Source: Heterobasidion occidentale
Taxonomy: Eukaryota > Basidiomycota > Agaricomycetes > Russulales > Bondarzewiaceae
NCBI GenBank assembly: GCA_039111635.1
Contig: JBCAQO010000002.1
Coordinates: forward strand, 186,001 to 250,000
DNA length: 64,000 bases
Reading direction: 5' to 3'
Shown: one piece after another, positions 32,472-44,388 of the stretch
How positions within the stretch are numbered: position 1 is the first letter of the stretch
Layout of the letters: each line of letters starts with the position of its first letter
Made by a program: the position numbers and the translations under genes
Notes under the pieces: generated by a model
The model's database searches: none
What the model was told of the DNA's origin: nothing
What the model saw: only the letters and a program-made list of their open reading frames with translations

Positions 32472-33340
32472 TTATCCCGAACCCGGGACGATTACGGTGC
32501 GGCGGTGGAGCACGGATACCGCCAATTCAGTAGCGGACTCGTAAGCCTCAAGCGACTTATCGGCACTGTCGTTCCGCTTGCTGCCAAGGGCAAACTTGGC
32601 AATAAAGGAGAACGGCATCAACGAGGAAAGAGACGGCAGCGACGCACCACATCTTGTGGCAGACAAACCTAAGGCAGCCGAGGATATGAGGTGCTTGTCG
32701 AGATCATCGAGAATGTCCTCTGAGATCCATGATCTTCTTAGGCTCGGTAAGTACTGCGCCGGCAGAGGCCGAGAGCGCGAGGAGGGCGCCGGTGGGGAGC
32801 CAGCGTGGGAGCGGTCGTCAGTGGCGACTTGGAGAAGCATCTCGTCGAGCGAGAGCGAGGAGGAACGGGAGCGCTGCAATCCGCTTGGTGGGTGGCCCAA
32901 AGTGGTCTGCGGCGTCGTCGCGTGGGCGGACACGGGCGGGGTGGGGGTTCGGCGGAGGGGGGAGGAGAAGCAATATGGTGAAAAGGGGAACTGAAAGGTG
33001 CTGCGTAGAGTGGGGCCGCGTGCCGCGAAGTTGGTGTACTGCTGCTGCGGGCGACGAGCAGCCGAGGCCGAGGGGTGGTTCTGCTGGTGATGTTGCTGGT
33101 GTTGGAGGGTGGGCTTAGGGGCAGGCAGCGAGGCGGGGGCTGGAAGCGGTGCCGTTGAGGGCGAGCTTTGCGGCACCATCACGGACAGCATGGGCGAAGC
33201 TGGCGCCAGCGTCTGTCTTGCGGAGCTCTAAGTGTTGCAGGAAGCAATTGAGGTCGGTCCAAGCGTCTGTGAGGCTGAGGAGGCGGGCGTCGACGTCGAG
33301 GTGGGCTGCGCGCTCTGCGTCGTGCAAAGTCGGGGGGTTA
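32472..33340 (-). pseudogene. Unknown multicopy family, copy 1
   Basis: The minus strand encodes ERAAHLDVDARLLSLTDAWT, DLNCFLQHLELRKTDAG and SFAHAVRDGAAKLALNGTAS. A Pro/Gln/Ser-rich stretch follows, then SLSLDEMLLQVATDDRS and a terminal part with ISEDILDDLDKHLISSAALG. The first three segments recur at 52957-53370 and, in part, 56850-57100 on the same strand. The N-terminal part looks helical. Frames change between segments, so this is a decayed or multi-exon copy. No known domain is recognised. Confidence 0.5.
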
Positions 33341-33392
33341 GGTTACCTCAAACTCGCCTTCAAACCCAACCGCAGCTGCTACAACCACCGCT

Positions 33393-33720
33393 ATGACCAC
33401 AACGACTACCATGACTACGGCTTCACAGCCTTGCCTGACCGACACAGAGCGCGTGCTCTATGCCTCGCTCGCGCCGTCCCCGTGCATGGCCGCGATTCTG
33501 CAGGCTGTGTCCCACGTTGGGAGGGCATGCTGTAGGCGCGGATCGGTATCCTGCGCGAGGTACGCTCGCCGCCGCTCACCCTTTGACCCAACCGCACACG
33601 CACACGATTCCTACGCCCAACCGCCACAGACGACGATGTTCACAGGACGCCACCGTTGACTCGTTCATCTACCCGTTCGTCAACCGCTTCTCGCTGTTCC
33701 TCGGGACGAGCAGACGCGCG
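33393..33720 (+). pseudogene. Unidentified two-exon fragment
   Basis: ATG 33393 begins MTTTTTMTTASQPCLTDTER and continues VLYASLAPSPCMAAILQAVS. After a frame change and a plausible intron (GTACGC...TTCACAG, about 33560-33648) the text is DATVDSFIYPFVNRFSLFLG. This mixed hydrophobic peptide looks like real coding remains but I cannot assign it. Confidence 0.35.
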
Positions 33721-34209
33721 AGGAACGCACCACGCACCGCGAGGCGCTGTCTCGCTACTGCGGCACAGGACGGCCTGGTCCTCAACCTGGTCGTACTCGA
33801 GCTCGCGCTCACGATCGGCACGCGACCCGTTGTCGCTCACGCCAGAGGACGACGAGGACGAGGACGACGGAGGACGACGGAGACGATGCGAGGGCGGGTG
33901 CTTTGCCCGGTAGAGAGCGCAATGAGGAGGCGGGACGAACCTTGCCCAGGCCAGCCGACCAAGTGGGAATACCGCGCTATAAGGACCTGGAAAGCAGGGA
34001 GGAATCAGCGGAGCAAAAGGAACTAGAGTTAAGTCCGTGGACGGATGAAGAAAAAAGGAAGCGGCATGTAATGCAAGGCGGGAAAGAATTGTAAGAGTAG
34101 TCTTTGATGAGGGAGGCGCATGTAGAACGTACGCACAAGTGAATCTTTCGCGCAGTGTCCGAGTCACGTAGGTTGAAGGCGGCGCGAGGGCGTCGAGAGT
34201 GCGTCGGGG
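33721..34209. other. No supported gene
   Basis: GC-rich sequence with Arg/Asp-rich overlapping frames, including GAGGACGACGAGGACGAGG-like simple repeats near 33845-33880. No domain or splice pattern is visible. Confidence 0.35.
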
Positions 34210-36269
34210 CAGTACTGACATCAGCCTTGCAGGCTCCTTGCAATCCGATGTCGGTGTAGGCGGCACGAGGGCGCCGATATTAGCATCGTCAGCTGCTCAT
34301 GTCGGTGTTGCAGCCACAGGAAAGTCTCAGACGACAATCTCACCTTCACTAAGACGAGACACTTCTTTATGCTTCTTCTGGCCACTGCTCGGACTTCGTG
34401 CGCTTCTCTGCGATAGAGGGCGTTGAGGGCCCAGAGACAAAACCCGGTTTTTATGATGAACGCGTTTTGCTGCCCGAGCATGCACAGCTGGGGATGGTGA
34501 TCGAGGATGCGGGCTGAGACGAACTGGTCAAAGACGCCGATGACAAGTGGCGGGAGGACGGTGAAGACGACGTTGTACAAGGACAGGGTCCTGGACTTGT
34601 ACGCGATCTGGCCCGAAAAGTTGTTGAAGAATGAGAACTGCGGCGAGAGCGTCAGACGATTACACGGAACATGAGACGGGACTGACCCAGAACTGCATGT
34701 ACAGCACGATGTTCTTGTAGAACGAGTCTGTGCGAGGGACGTGAGCCACGGGCGCACGCGTGTGGGCACGTCACGCACAGAGGATGAGCTTTGAGAGGCG
34801 CTAGTAGCTCCAGGCCCCGACAACCAAGAGCAGCTTCTTGAGGAAGCGAAACTGCAAGATGTCAATGTCGGCGGAGCGCGCGGCTTGCAGGCCCTGCACG
34901 GCGTCGGTCAGGCTCGTGCACAGCGAGGGCAGCGAAAGACTTGCCTTGACGCCGGAGATGCCGATGCCAATGTGGGCGGCCTGGATCATGCTGACGTCGT
35001 TGGCGCCGTCGCCGATGGCCAAGAGAATCGACTTTTGGTTCTTCTTGACGAGCTTGACGACGAGCGCCTTTTGGAGCGGGGACACGCGGCCTAGAAACAA
35101 TCTGTCAGCGCCGGCGCGGGTGGACAGCGAGCAACGGACAGCAAATGACGGCCTTGCACATGATGGCGAGTTCGAGGAACGTCTTGGACAGCCCCTTTTC
35201 GAGCACGTACGCCAGGCTCTTGCTGTCTGAGTATGCGCGTCAACACAGCACGACGACGGAGGAGAAAAACGCCAGGCGCATATGGATTCGGTGTAGGGGT
35301 CGTCTCCGCCCTCAGCCAGGACGCCACCGGAGCAGAGGAGACAGGCGGCGAAGAGGGCATGCAGGGCGTAGACGATGGTGCTTTGGCGGCCGTCGAAAGA
35401 GAAGGGACAGCCGAGGAATACAGCCTGGATGGTGAGGGCGGCGACGCAAAAGAGAGAGAGCAGGGCGTTTCCGAGGCGCGTCTGCGCAAGGAGTAAGCAT
35501 GAAAGGGCGTAGCAGGGCGTGTTGTGGACGTATCCGAGCCTCAAAATCAGCCTCGTCTATTGGCTCAACATCGACTATGTCCTTGGGGCTGGGACGTCGA
35601 AGAGATCGCGATCGCGTAGTTGTTCGCCGTCTGCGTGCAGTGGCCTCTTTTGGTGCTGCGAGGTTGAAGAGGGCTGCGCTGGCGAGTGCGCTGAGGGCAA
35701 GAGCGACCGCGATTGGCAGCTGGAAGCGAGGCATGGGCTTGCTCTGCTGCTCGACGGGGGTCTACTGATGTTCTGAGATGAAACACGTCTGGATCATCTT
35801 GATGGATCGAGATGTATAGCAGGATGGGCATGATGCTTTGGAACGAGGTGGGACACGAGCTGCACACATACGAAAGGTTAAGCCAAAATGACGCGTAGGC
35901 AAGCAAAGAGATTCCGGCGCGCACACTGACGAGGACGTTGACGACGTCCGAGTCGCTCGTCTCGGAGCCTGCCTCGAAGACGGCAGCGCTCGTGCCCGTC
36001 CTCGAGTCAACGGTACAGTTCGCAACGGCAGTGATGGTGCACTTCGGGGTGAGCACGATAGAGGTGATGATCACGTTGAAGTTGGTCTCACGCTCGATCT
36101 GGAATCGCTTAGACGGCATGTTGCCGCCGTTGAGCATGATCTTTATGCCCGCGCACCCACAAGGCGACGAGGCCGATGGTCCACGCCATCGTGCATCCGG
36201 AAGGTCTGGGCGAAATTGCTGCCTTTCAAGAGCTCCCACGTCCTTTCCAGTAAATTCAGAGTTTGACAA
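34210..36269 (-). pseudogene. P4-ATPase (phospholipid flippase) fragments, copy 2
   Basis: Read on the minus strand from 36250, the order is the actuator-side segment KIMLNGGNMPSKRFQIERET, then SDSDVV and IMPILLYISI. After a gap comes [20 protein letters not shown], then the P-domain hinge [20 protein letters not shown] with [20 protein letters not shown]. The membrane segments follow, [17 protein letters not shown] and FDQFVSARILDHHPQLCMLG. The phosphorylation motif DKTGT is not seen, so the catalytic core is lost. Several introns are readable. The 34450-34840 part is a diverged match to copy 1 at 24590-24980. Confidence 0.8.
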
Positions 36270-36429
36270 GCATGCTCACCGTGATCAAAATGAGTGCAAT
36301 TTACAACTTCGCAAGTGCGCGTAATCCTTCTCTCCCTTTCAGTGCTTCTAGTAAAGGTAGATGAGGTCGGTCGTCTGTATGCGACAGTTTTAGCGGGCAG
36401 CAGACAGAAGGTTCCGACAGCGGATGCAG

Positions 36430-37960
<1,531 letters not shown>

Positions 37961-38380
37961 TCTGTAGGTTGTCAGTCGACGCTGTGTGTGAGATCGGGGA
38001 GGATCGCACCAGATGCGAGCTTTGCAGATATAGTGGTGCAGTTTAGAAGCCGGACAATGAGCAGGATGGCGACGTGTGTAGGGTGGAGGAGGCCCTGATC
38101 TGCGATGTTGACGGGACTCGGGGGTAGGGGCTCCGAGACATGCGAGGTCAAGCGGGTTGAGGCTGAGGCAGTCGACGAGGGAAAGGACATCGAAATTAGG
38201 CCAGCAGTGGGAGACAGCTGAGACGCGATGCGCCGGTGATGATCGGCGTGGTGAGACGAGTAAGGGGAGGAGAACTGCGGCAGCCTGAACACGGGAAAGG
38301 GTGGTTGGTACGTCTACCGCTTGTTCGAAGACGCGGAGGTGGAGGCGGAGGCGGAGGCGGAGGTGGGGTCCTAGGGCATG
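37961..38380. other. No gene; GGA-rich simple repeat at 38335-38365
   Basis: GC-rich sequence with a short GGAGGC repeat that yields poly-Pro or poly-Gly in different frames. No supported coding sequence. Confidence 0.4.
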
Positions 38381-38660
38381 TAGAAGAGCGCACCGGTGAA
38401 GGGCTTGGCGTGCTTTTCCCAGCACTTGCAGCAGGGGTGCGAGTGGTCGAAGTTCCTGAACCCCGTGTTCTTGCCTACAAAAGACGGAATTGCGCGCGGG
38501 AGCAAAGCGGCCTCGATCGAATGGGCAGTTCAGCTCGCTTTGACTTTACCAGCGAAAACGAAGGGAGTATGAAGGAGGCGCGCTCACATTAAGCGCATTC
38601 GTGGCCCGCGGAATACACGAGCACCTGCCCCATATTGAGCAGCAGATGCCCAGAGCTGGC
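38381..38660 (-). pseudogene. Cys-rich zinc-ribbon-like fragment
   Basis: Minus-strand text MGQVLVYSAGHECA near 38590-38640 and, after a break, NTGFRNFDHSHPCCKCWEKH with AKPFTGALFYMP resembles a Cys-x-x-Cys ribbon found in fungal proteins of unknown role. A TAG ends it at about 38370. Only this segment is present. Confidence 0.35.
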
Positions 38661-39249
38661 GTTTGCATTGGCCGCCCGTCGTTCTCCTGTGCGATCTCGC
38701 TCCTACCCGCGCACGAACTTGTAATGGTCGGCTGCCGTGCAGGCGGGTCTCCAGGCGGAGGCGCACAGCGAGGGCCACTGGCGCTCGCGCCATTTGTTGA
38801 CGAGCTCTCTGCGTCAGCCGTGGGCGCCCCGGCGCCCAGCGTAGAAGTCGCAGGCAAAGTCAGAGAGCGGCGTAGTCAGCGTAGTCAGCGAAGCAGGCGC
38901 AGCAGATGTGTGCACGTCGAAGCCGGAGCGCCTGCGGGAGAGAGAGAGGGCGGCGCGAGGGTGGTGGAGGCTCTGGTGGTGTTGCATGAGAGCGGGTGCA
39001 TTGGTGGAGGAGCCCATTGAGAGTGGGATTAGGGGCGGGTATGGGGATGTACACTCGATGACAAAAAAATCGAAGTTTCATTGGTATGACAAGAATCACG
39101 GCAAAAATAACCTACCACTGAGTGACTGGTCACATTCTAGCCAAACATACACAAGCAGGCCAGTACCTATATATACAACCGAAAATGTGACAAGTGTGAC
39201 GTCTCTTCGCTATCCTCAACCACTATCACGGTAAGCAAAACTAGCCTGA
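38661..39249. other. No supported gene; transition to AT-rich island
   Basis: To about 39030 the sequence is GC-rich with overlapping low-complexity frames. From 39050 it turns AT-rich. A GTGACtgGTCAC palindrome lies near 39121. Confidence 0.35.
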
Positions 39250-39632
39250 GTCAGAGGGGTCCTAGGACCCCCCTGCTAGAAGATTGATTGTTTAGGGGTT
39301 TTTGACCCATTTTTTGCGCTTAAATTGAATATTCCAGAGGGGTCCTAGGACCCCCCTGGAATCAAATCGATTATTTAATGGTCTTCGGCCTTGTTTTTGC
39401 GAAAAAGCGCTAGAATTGAATATTTCAGAGGGGTCCTAGGACCCCCCTGGAATCAAATCAATTATTTAATGGTCTTCGGCCTTGTTTTTGCGAAAAAGCG
39501 CTAGAATTGAATATTTCAGAGGGGTCCTAGGACCCCCCTGGAGTCAAATCAATTATTTCAGGGTTTTTGGCCCAATTTCTGCGAAAAAGCGCTAAAATTG
39601 AATATTTCAGAGGGGTCCTAGGACCCCCCTTG
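39250..39632. repeat. Tandem array of a 91-bp unit with a 16-bp perfect palindrome
   Basis: Five copies of GGGGTCCTAGGACCCC lie at 39256-39271, 39339-39354, 39430-39445, 39521-39536 and 39612-39627, spaced 83, 91, 91 and 91 bp. The text between them is also repeated (ATCAAATC, TATTTAATGGTCTTCGGCC, GCGAAAAAGCGCTA, GAATATTTCAGA). The first unit is shorter and most diverged. The array lies about 260 bp upstream of the gene starting at 39886. Confidence 0.9.
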
Positions 39633-39885
39633 ATAGAATTCATTCAAATTTGATTAAAATATTCATTTCTTGATTGTTTCCTTTTGTTAAGGGGTCTAAA
39701 GGACTCTATTTTCTGATGTGACCATTATGGTGCTCTTTATATTTATATTCAATGCACATATAACTTGCTATTTTTCTTTTGACTATTTGTTTGAACTTAA
39801 TTTAAAGTTTCCAACTAATTACTGGATTTTTATAGATCAAGAACTACTGGTCCAATCTTTGAGGTGCTATACTCTTTCAATCACA
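39633..39885. other. AT-rich upstream region of the DGQHR-like gene
   Basis: This is the likely promoter and 5' untranslated region. It is very AT-rich. No unambiguous TATA box or other site stands out from the background. Confidence 0.3.
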
Positions 39886-42800
39886 ATGAGTACATCATTT
39901 TTACCTCTTCTTTAAGACTCTGAGACTAAAAAATCATAATTAGCTTCTTTCAACAATGAAACCAATGGCCATATTTCTATTGACAACAGTTTAACCTTGT
40001 CTCCTCTTAAATCCACTCCTGCTTCTGTCAATTCTGAGCCTACTATGACATCTACTGCCTTTGATAGCATTTCAGGAACTACAGCAGCCTTAGGACCATT
40101 TGCTACATATGAAGACTGGAATACTCAAGTTCAAAACTCTTTAAACAAAAATGGCCTAGTTTATATTCCTTTCACTTCCAAAATAGCTCACTTCAAGGGT
40201 CAAAGAGCTATAAATCAAGCCTTTTTGCTCCAATTGACAAATTCCTTGCTAAACAACATTGCAAATGATATTGACGAGACTTGGTTAAATCCCATATTTA
40301 TTATTGGTGGATCACTCTTGGCAGATGAAAGATTGCGTCAACTAGGAAAACAAAATCAAAAAGAGGTTCTAAACTGGGGTATAGATGGAATGTTGAATGA
40401 ACCATTGATTTGTGCCGATGGCCAACATCGTCACTTAGCTGGTATAAAGGCAAACAAAAAAGGCTGGTATGCTCGTATTATAAACAGAGGTATGAATATG
40501 ATTTGAATTTTTACAAGTACAAATATTAACTATAATTATAGACTTATGGCAATATGGCATTGAGCACAGCTTTCTTATTCCATGGTCGGTTCTTCTAAAT
40601 GGTGTAGTAGAAGTCTATGCACCATCTTCAAGGCCCGACAAACTTCTCTCAATATTATGCCATGCATATTCCTTGCATTGTATCTATTTTCTAGATTCCT
40701 ACAAAGTTGACAAAACTGCTCAGGCTACACAACTTGGACACACTATTACTGTGCCTTTGGACAATCACAAAATGGCCTCAGAAAAGCTACTTCTGGTGTT
40801 TGCAAGCTTCATACTTGATCCAATTTACCGTACTCCCAAGCAGTTTTCTATCACTAGGCATGCTTTGGTATTGCATAAACTGGTGGATTTCTTGTCAGAA
40901 AATCCTTGGGCTCGTGAAGGTGTTTTGCCTATTATATTTCAGACCTTTGCAAAGAATGGGTATTATGTGAGTTAAAGAATTGTTATATATAAGATTTATA
41001 TCTAATCTAATTTTGTAGTTTCCAATGATGATTTTAGCTCATGCTTCAGATCAATTCCGGGAGTTTCGCAAAGCTAAAGTTGGCTTAGTCAATACCATCA
41101 CCAATGGCAAGACAAAGAAGTCCTTGAAATCTACAGTCGTTTCTATTGATACATGGTTTGAGGATATGCCTGTCAATTGCTATTGGCTTGATCAAACAAG
41201 TCGAAAAGAAGCACTTGAAAGGTTGATTACCTTAACAACACCTAGCGACAATTGTGAATACCAATATTTGGAAAATTATGGACGAATCAATACCTACTTT
41301 CAACCAGGAAGTGTAAGTATTTATTGAATAACCATTTGATGATATATAAGCTAATTATATGTATTTAGCTTCTGTGGCGTTCTTTTCTTAAAGGAGGATT
41401 AGGAAATTTGATGTCAAATGTACACAAATGCTCTTACATTGTAAGTTGAGATTTTTATCTAGATTTAGATTATTTTTAACTAAAAGAAATTAGCTTGCTT
41501 ATTTGCTGACACCTAACTTTGCTAAACTCCACAATGAGGGACGGACAATGCACAAAGTTCAGTTAGAAGCTACTGGGAAGATTTCATTTTTCCATTTATT
41601 ATGGAGCCAAACAGCTGAGGGCTTCTTGAGGATTGCAATTGCACGTGAACATGGACAATTTCCAAATTATGAAGGCGCTGCAAATATGGAAATCTATCAT
41701 TCAAGTCTCAATAAGCCTGAATACACTGAGAGGCTGAATCAAGTAAGATTTCATTATATTTGATTAAAAGCAACTATTGATATTAATTATGTGCAGATTT
41801 ATCTCTATTTTTCTCGTTACTCTAGCAAGCTTGTTGAAGATGCCACACTTAACATCACTGGTCTGCCTAACCAATATCTCAACAATCCTAGCAATTTTCA
41901 TTTCAGAGACACTATTGTTTATCTGACCAGTAATGATCTTTCTCAATTTCCTGAAGAGGAGTCAACCTGGAGATCTTATACTCAGAACTTGGCAACAAAT
42001 TCACTGGTGTGGTACCATCTCTTGTTACTATTGAAGTTTGATCTTGGAAAACCATTGACTTGTAATCCGGCAATGATCATTCCTCTTACACCCCCTACAT
42101 CCTCTTCTGAAGAGCCACATGGAGATTCTCAAGAAGCTAGTTCTAGTAGCCACCATCTTGATGATGATGATGATGAAGAATTTACAGAGGATGAGCAATC
42201 TAAAAAGCGAAAAAGAACCAATACAGATCAAGGGCAGCTTAAAAAAATCAACAAAGGCAAAGGCAAGATGGTGGAAAAGAACAAGGACAAGGAATTAGGA
42301 AAAGGCAAGAGTATGGGAAAGGATAAAGGAGTAGGAAAGGGAAAGGGAAAAGGAATAGGAAAGGGCAAGGGAGTAGGCAAGGGGAGTATCAGAAGCATAA
42401 AGAACAAGATTACAAAGCAATGGGTGGAGAAAATTCAAAAAACAGACCTTGTTTTTATAGATCCACCTGAAGGGATAGTTGTAAAGGACTCCCCTTATGA
42501 ATTGTGAGTTTTTTCTTATTAAGGTGACTTGTGACTTATAAATATTTTAGTGGGTATGGAAGGGTCCAATCTTATCAGCCACTGATAAGAGCAAAAGCAC
42601 CGGAGACAAATATTGCACACAAGGATTGTCTTGATCTTCTAAACCAATTCAAGGATACAGGACGCCTTCACCAAATTTCTAGACTTTTACAAACTCTATT
42701 GGTCACAGAAGCATTTCAATCAGAGCTCCGCAAGACAGATCCTCAAATCCCAGAGCCAAAAGAGCATCAAGTAGCTTGTCTTGAGGCCTGGAATACAGAA

Positions 42801-43130
42801 AGCTTCAAATCACTCTCAGATCTCAAAGGGCATGTCATGACTAAAGCGCTAAGAGAATATGTAATATCAGGTCGGTGGGCAGACATTCATACAGGCACCT
42901 TGATGGTGCAAGATATTTCTGAGGTGGACAATAACGGTGAAAGCAGCCAGGTAGTAGACTCACAAATGGACATTGATATAGTTGACTCAGATATGGGCAC
43001 TGATAATCATGACAATGATAGTGATAACAATGATGAGTATATCAATGATGACAATAGCAGCAGTAGTGGTAGCAGTGATAGTAGCAGTGATAGTAGCAGT
43101 AATAGTAGCACAGCTATGAATGTTGACTAG
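39886..43130 (+). CDS. Intact eight-exon gene, 958 codons, with a DGQHR-like (ParB-fold-like) motif
   Basis: Exons: 39886-39889, 39944-40489, 40542-40966, 41019-41312, 41369-41440, 41494-41742, 41797-42503 and 42551-43130. All introns are GT...AG of 47-56 bp, and the joined length of 2877 bp is an exact multiple of three with no stop. The first intron follows the fourth coding base, and splicing gives MTSFNNETNGHIS. Residues of about 30-470 look globular and contain LICADGQHRHLAGI (Asp160-Gly-Gln-His-Arg164), like the DGQHR motif of DndB-type and ParB/sulfiredoxin-fold proteins. Residues of about 610-730 are acidic, then Lys/Gly-rich (repeated GKGKG, probably nucleic-acid binding). VFIDPPEG follows near residue 752, and the C terminus is Asp/Asn/Ser-rich. 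The function is unknown. It lies in an AT-rich island behind a palindromic array. Confidence 0.85.
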
Positions 43131-43499
43131 ATAGTTGTTACAAATCTGCTTGTCTACATATACTTTCTCACCTTCTACATAGGAATACATTGGACCCTTC
43201 TCAAGTCTATACCTTGTATTCCTGCTTCACTGATGCTTAGTCTGTGCATCTGTGTGTATATATTTATAGCCTTTATGTGCAGTAGGAAACTCTTAGGCTA
43301 TCCACCTTTGTCCAATCTAAGAATTGCAATCAAAGAATAGAAAGTGCACAGTCTGGATCTAGAAGTACAATGCTCTACAATACTTGAGATTGCAGGATTT
43401 AATGCAATATTGTGATATTGAGGTTATAATATTGTAAGGTCAAGGTTGCAATATTGCAAGGTTTGATGCAATAGGGAAAGATGAGGAGAGATGAAGAGA
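43131..43499. other. 3' region of the DGQHR-like gene
   Basis: AT-rich, with repeated GCAATATTG-like words at about 43400-43470. It may hold the 3' untranslated region. The convergent DUF6698 pseudogene may extend into it. Confidence 0.3.
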
Positions 43500-43744
43500 T
43501 GCTTAGATAGATAAGGAGATGTGTAAAGAGAAGGGGAGGTGTTTAGAAGAGTAGAGACACTGTGGGCCTAGCCTTGCTACTAATGGGCCTATGTATATAG
43601 TGTGCTATATCTGAAATAAGAGAAGATGTCAGTGCTTCAATAACAGGCTGGGTAGAGACTTACATAGATGAGGAGGTGGCTATAAAATAAGCCCTTCTTA
43701 TGGTCACTAGGGTCATACTGGTAGTCCTTGTATGTAAGGGCAGG
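43500..43744 (-). pseudogene. DUF6698-type gene, 3' part, separated by element C
   Basis: Minus-strand text PALTYKDYQYDPSDHKKGLF YSHLLIY (43664-43744) is followed by a 53-bp intron (43611-43663, GTAAGT...TTTCAG). Then comes I, a TAG at 43605-43607 where the family has Trp, and HTIYIGPLVARLGPQC. This order (Pro-Ala, Tyr-Asp-Pro, Lys-Gly-Leu, His-hydrophobic-Leu, then Trp-x-x-Ile-x-x-Gly-Pro) is that of DUF6698, a large agaricomycete family of unknown function. It joins 51455-51504 when element C and one GCAGG are removed. TGG-to-TAG explains the stop. Confidence 0.65.
43740..43744. repeat. Target site duplication, left copy (GCAGG)
   Basis: GCAGG directly precedes the LTR at 43745 and is repeated directly after the other LTR at 51455-51459. 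It marks the insertion of element C by its integrase. Confidence 0.95.
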
Positions 43745-44064
43745 TGTCAAGAACGACTGTGAATGACGAGATGACCTAAACCACAAATATGGGAATGGTG
43801 GAAGAGGATGTTGTTGTGTGGACTTGATCAAACCGATGCTTGTAACCAAGAAGACTGGTGAACAGTAGTTCTGTGATTAGACAAAGGTGGATAGCCTAAG
43901 GCTTCCACTACTGCGCACAACTCTATAAATACATGAGTGTAGATGCACGGACCAAGTAACTATGGAGCAGGAACGCGAGGTATAGACTTGCGAAGGGTCC
44001 AACGTGTCCCTATATGGAAGGTGGGAAAGTACGAGTACGTAAGAAAGTAAACGAGTTTGTAACA
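43745..44064 (-). repeat. 3' LTR of element C
   Basis: 320 bp, TGTCAAGAAC...GTTTGTAACA on the plus strand. It differs from the 5' LTR at three positions: two adjacent bases in the ...CGCACAACTC... stretch and one in ...GACTTGCGAAG.... Confidence 0.95.
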
Positions 44065-44080
44065 TTACCCCCCCCTCTAG
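44065..44080 (-). other. Polypurine tract of element C
   Basis: Minus-strand CTAGAGGGGGGGGGTAAT abuts the LTR. It fixes the orientation. Confidence 0.8.
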
Positions 44081-44388
44081 GCCGTCAGCGCCGGAGACGG
44101 AGAGTATGGTGTGTCGTACTCAGTCCGAGAAAAACATAAGCAATGCATGTTAAGAGGCGTGAAATCGAACCGTATCATCAAAGCGGACACTCATTCGCGT
44201 TGCCCCCTGCCGCGCCCTGACACGATAGCCCTTGAGTACAGATGTCAGGGTATACCACCTGGTTAGAAGCACGCGGGTACTGCGTCATTGAGCCGAGTCC
44301 CTCTTCTCATCGTGCCGGTGGTCACCGGTTCGGCGGAGTCAAACCGCCGTAGACCTTGGTAGTTTTACATCGTGCCGGATGAAGTCCT
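44081..44388 (-). other. 3' untranslated region of element C
   Basis: About 300 bp between the post-pol ORF and the polypurine tract. No ORF or repeat is evident. Confidence 0.5.

Noticed and set aside
38908..39234. 108-codon plus-strand ORF
   Set aside because: It crosses the boundary from GC-rich mosaic into the AT-rich island and has no consistent composition or domain.
39250..39632. CRISPR-like array
   Set aside because: The organism is a fungus, and the text between palindromes is itself repeated, so these are tandem repeats, not repeats with unique spacers.
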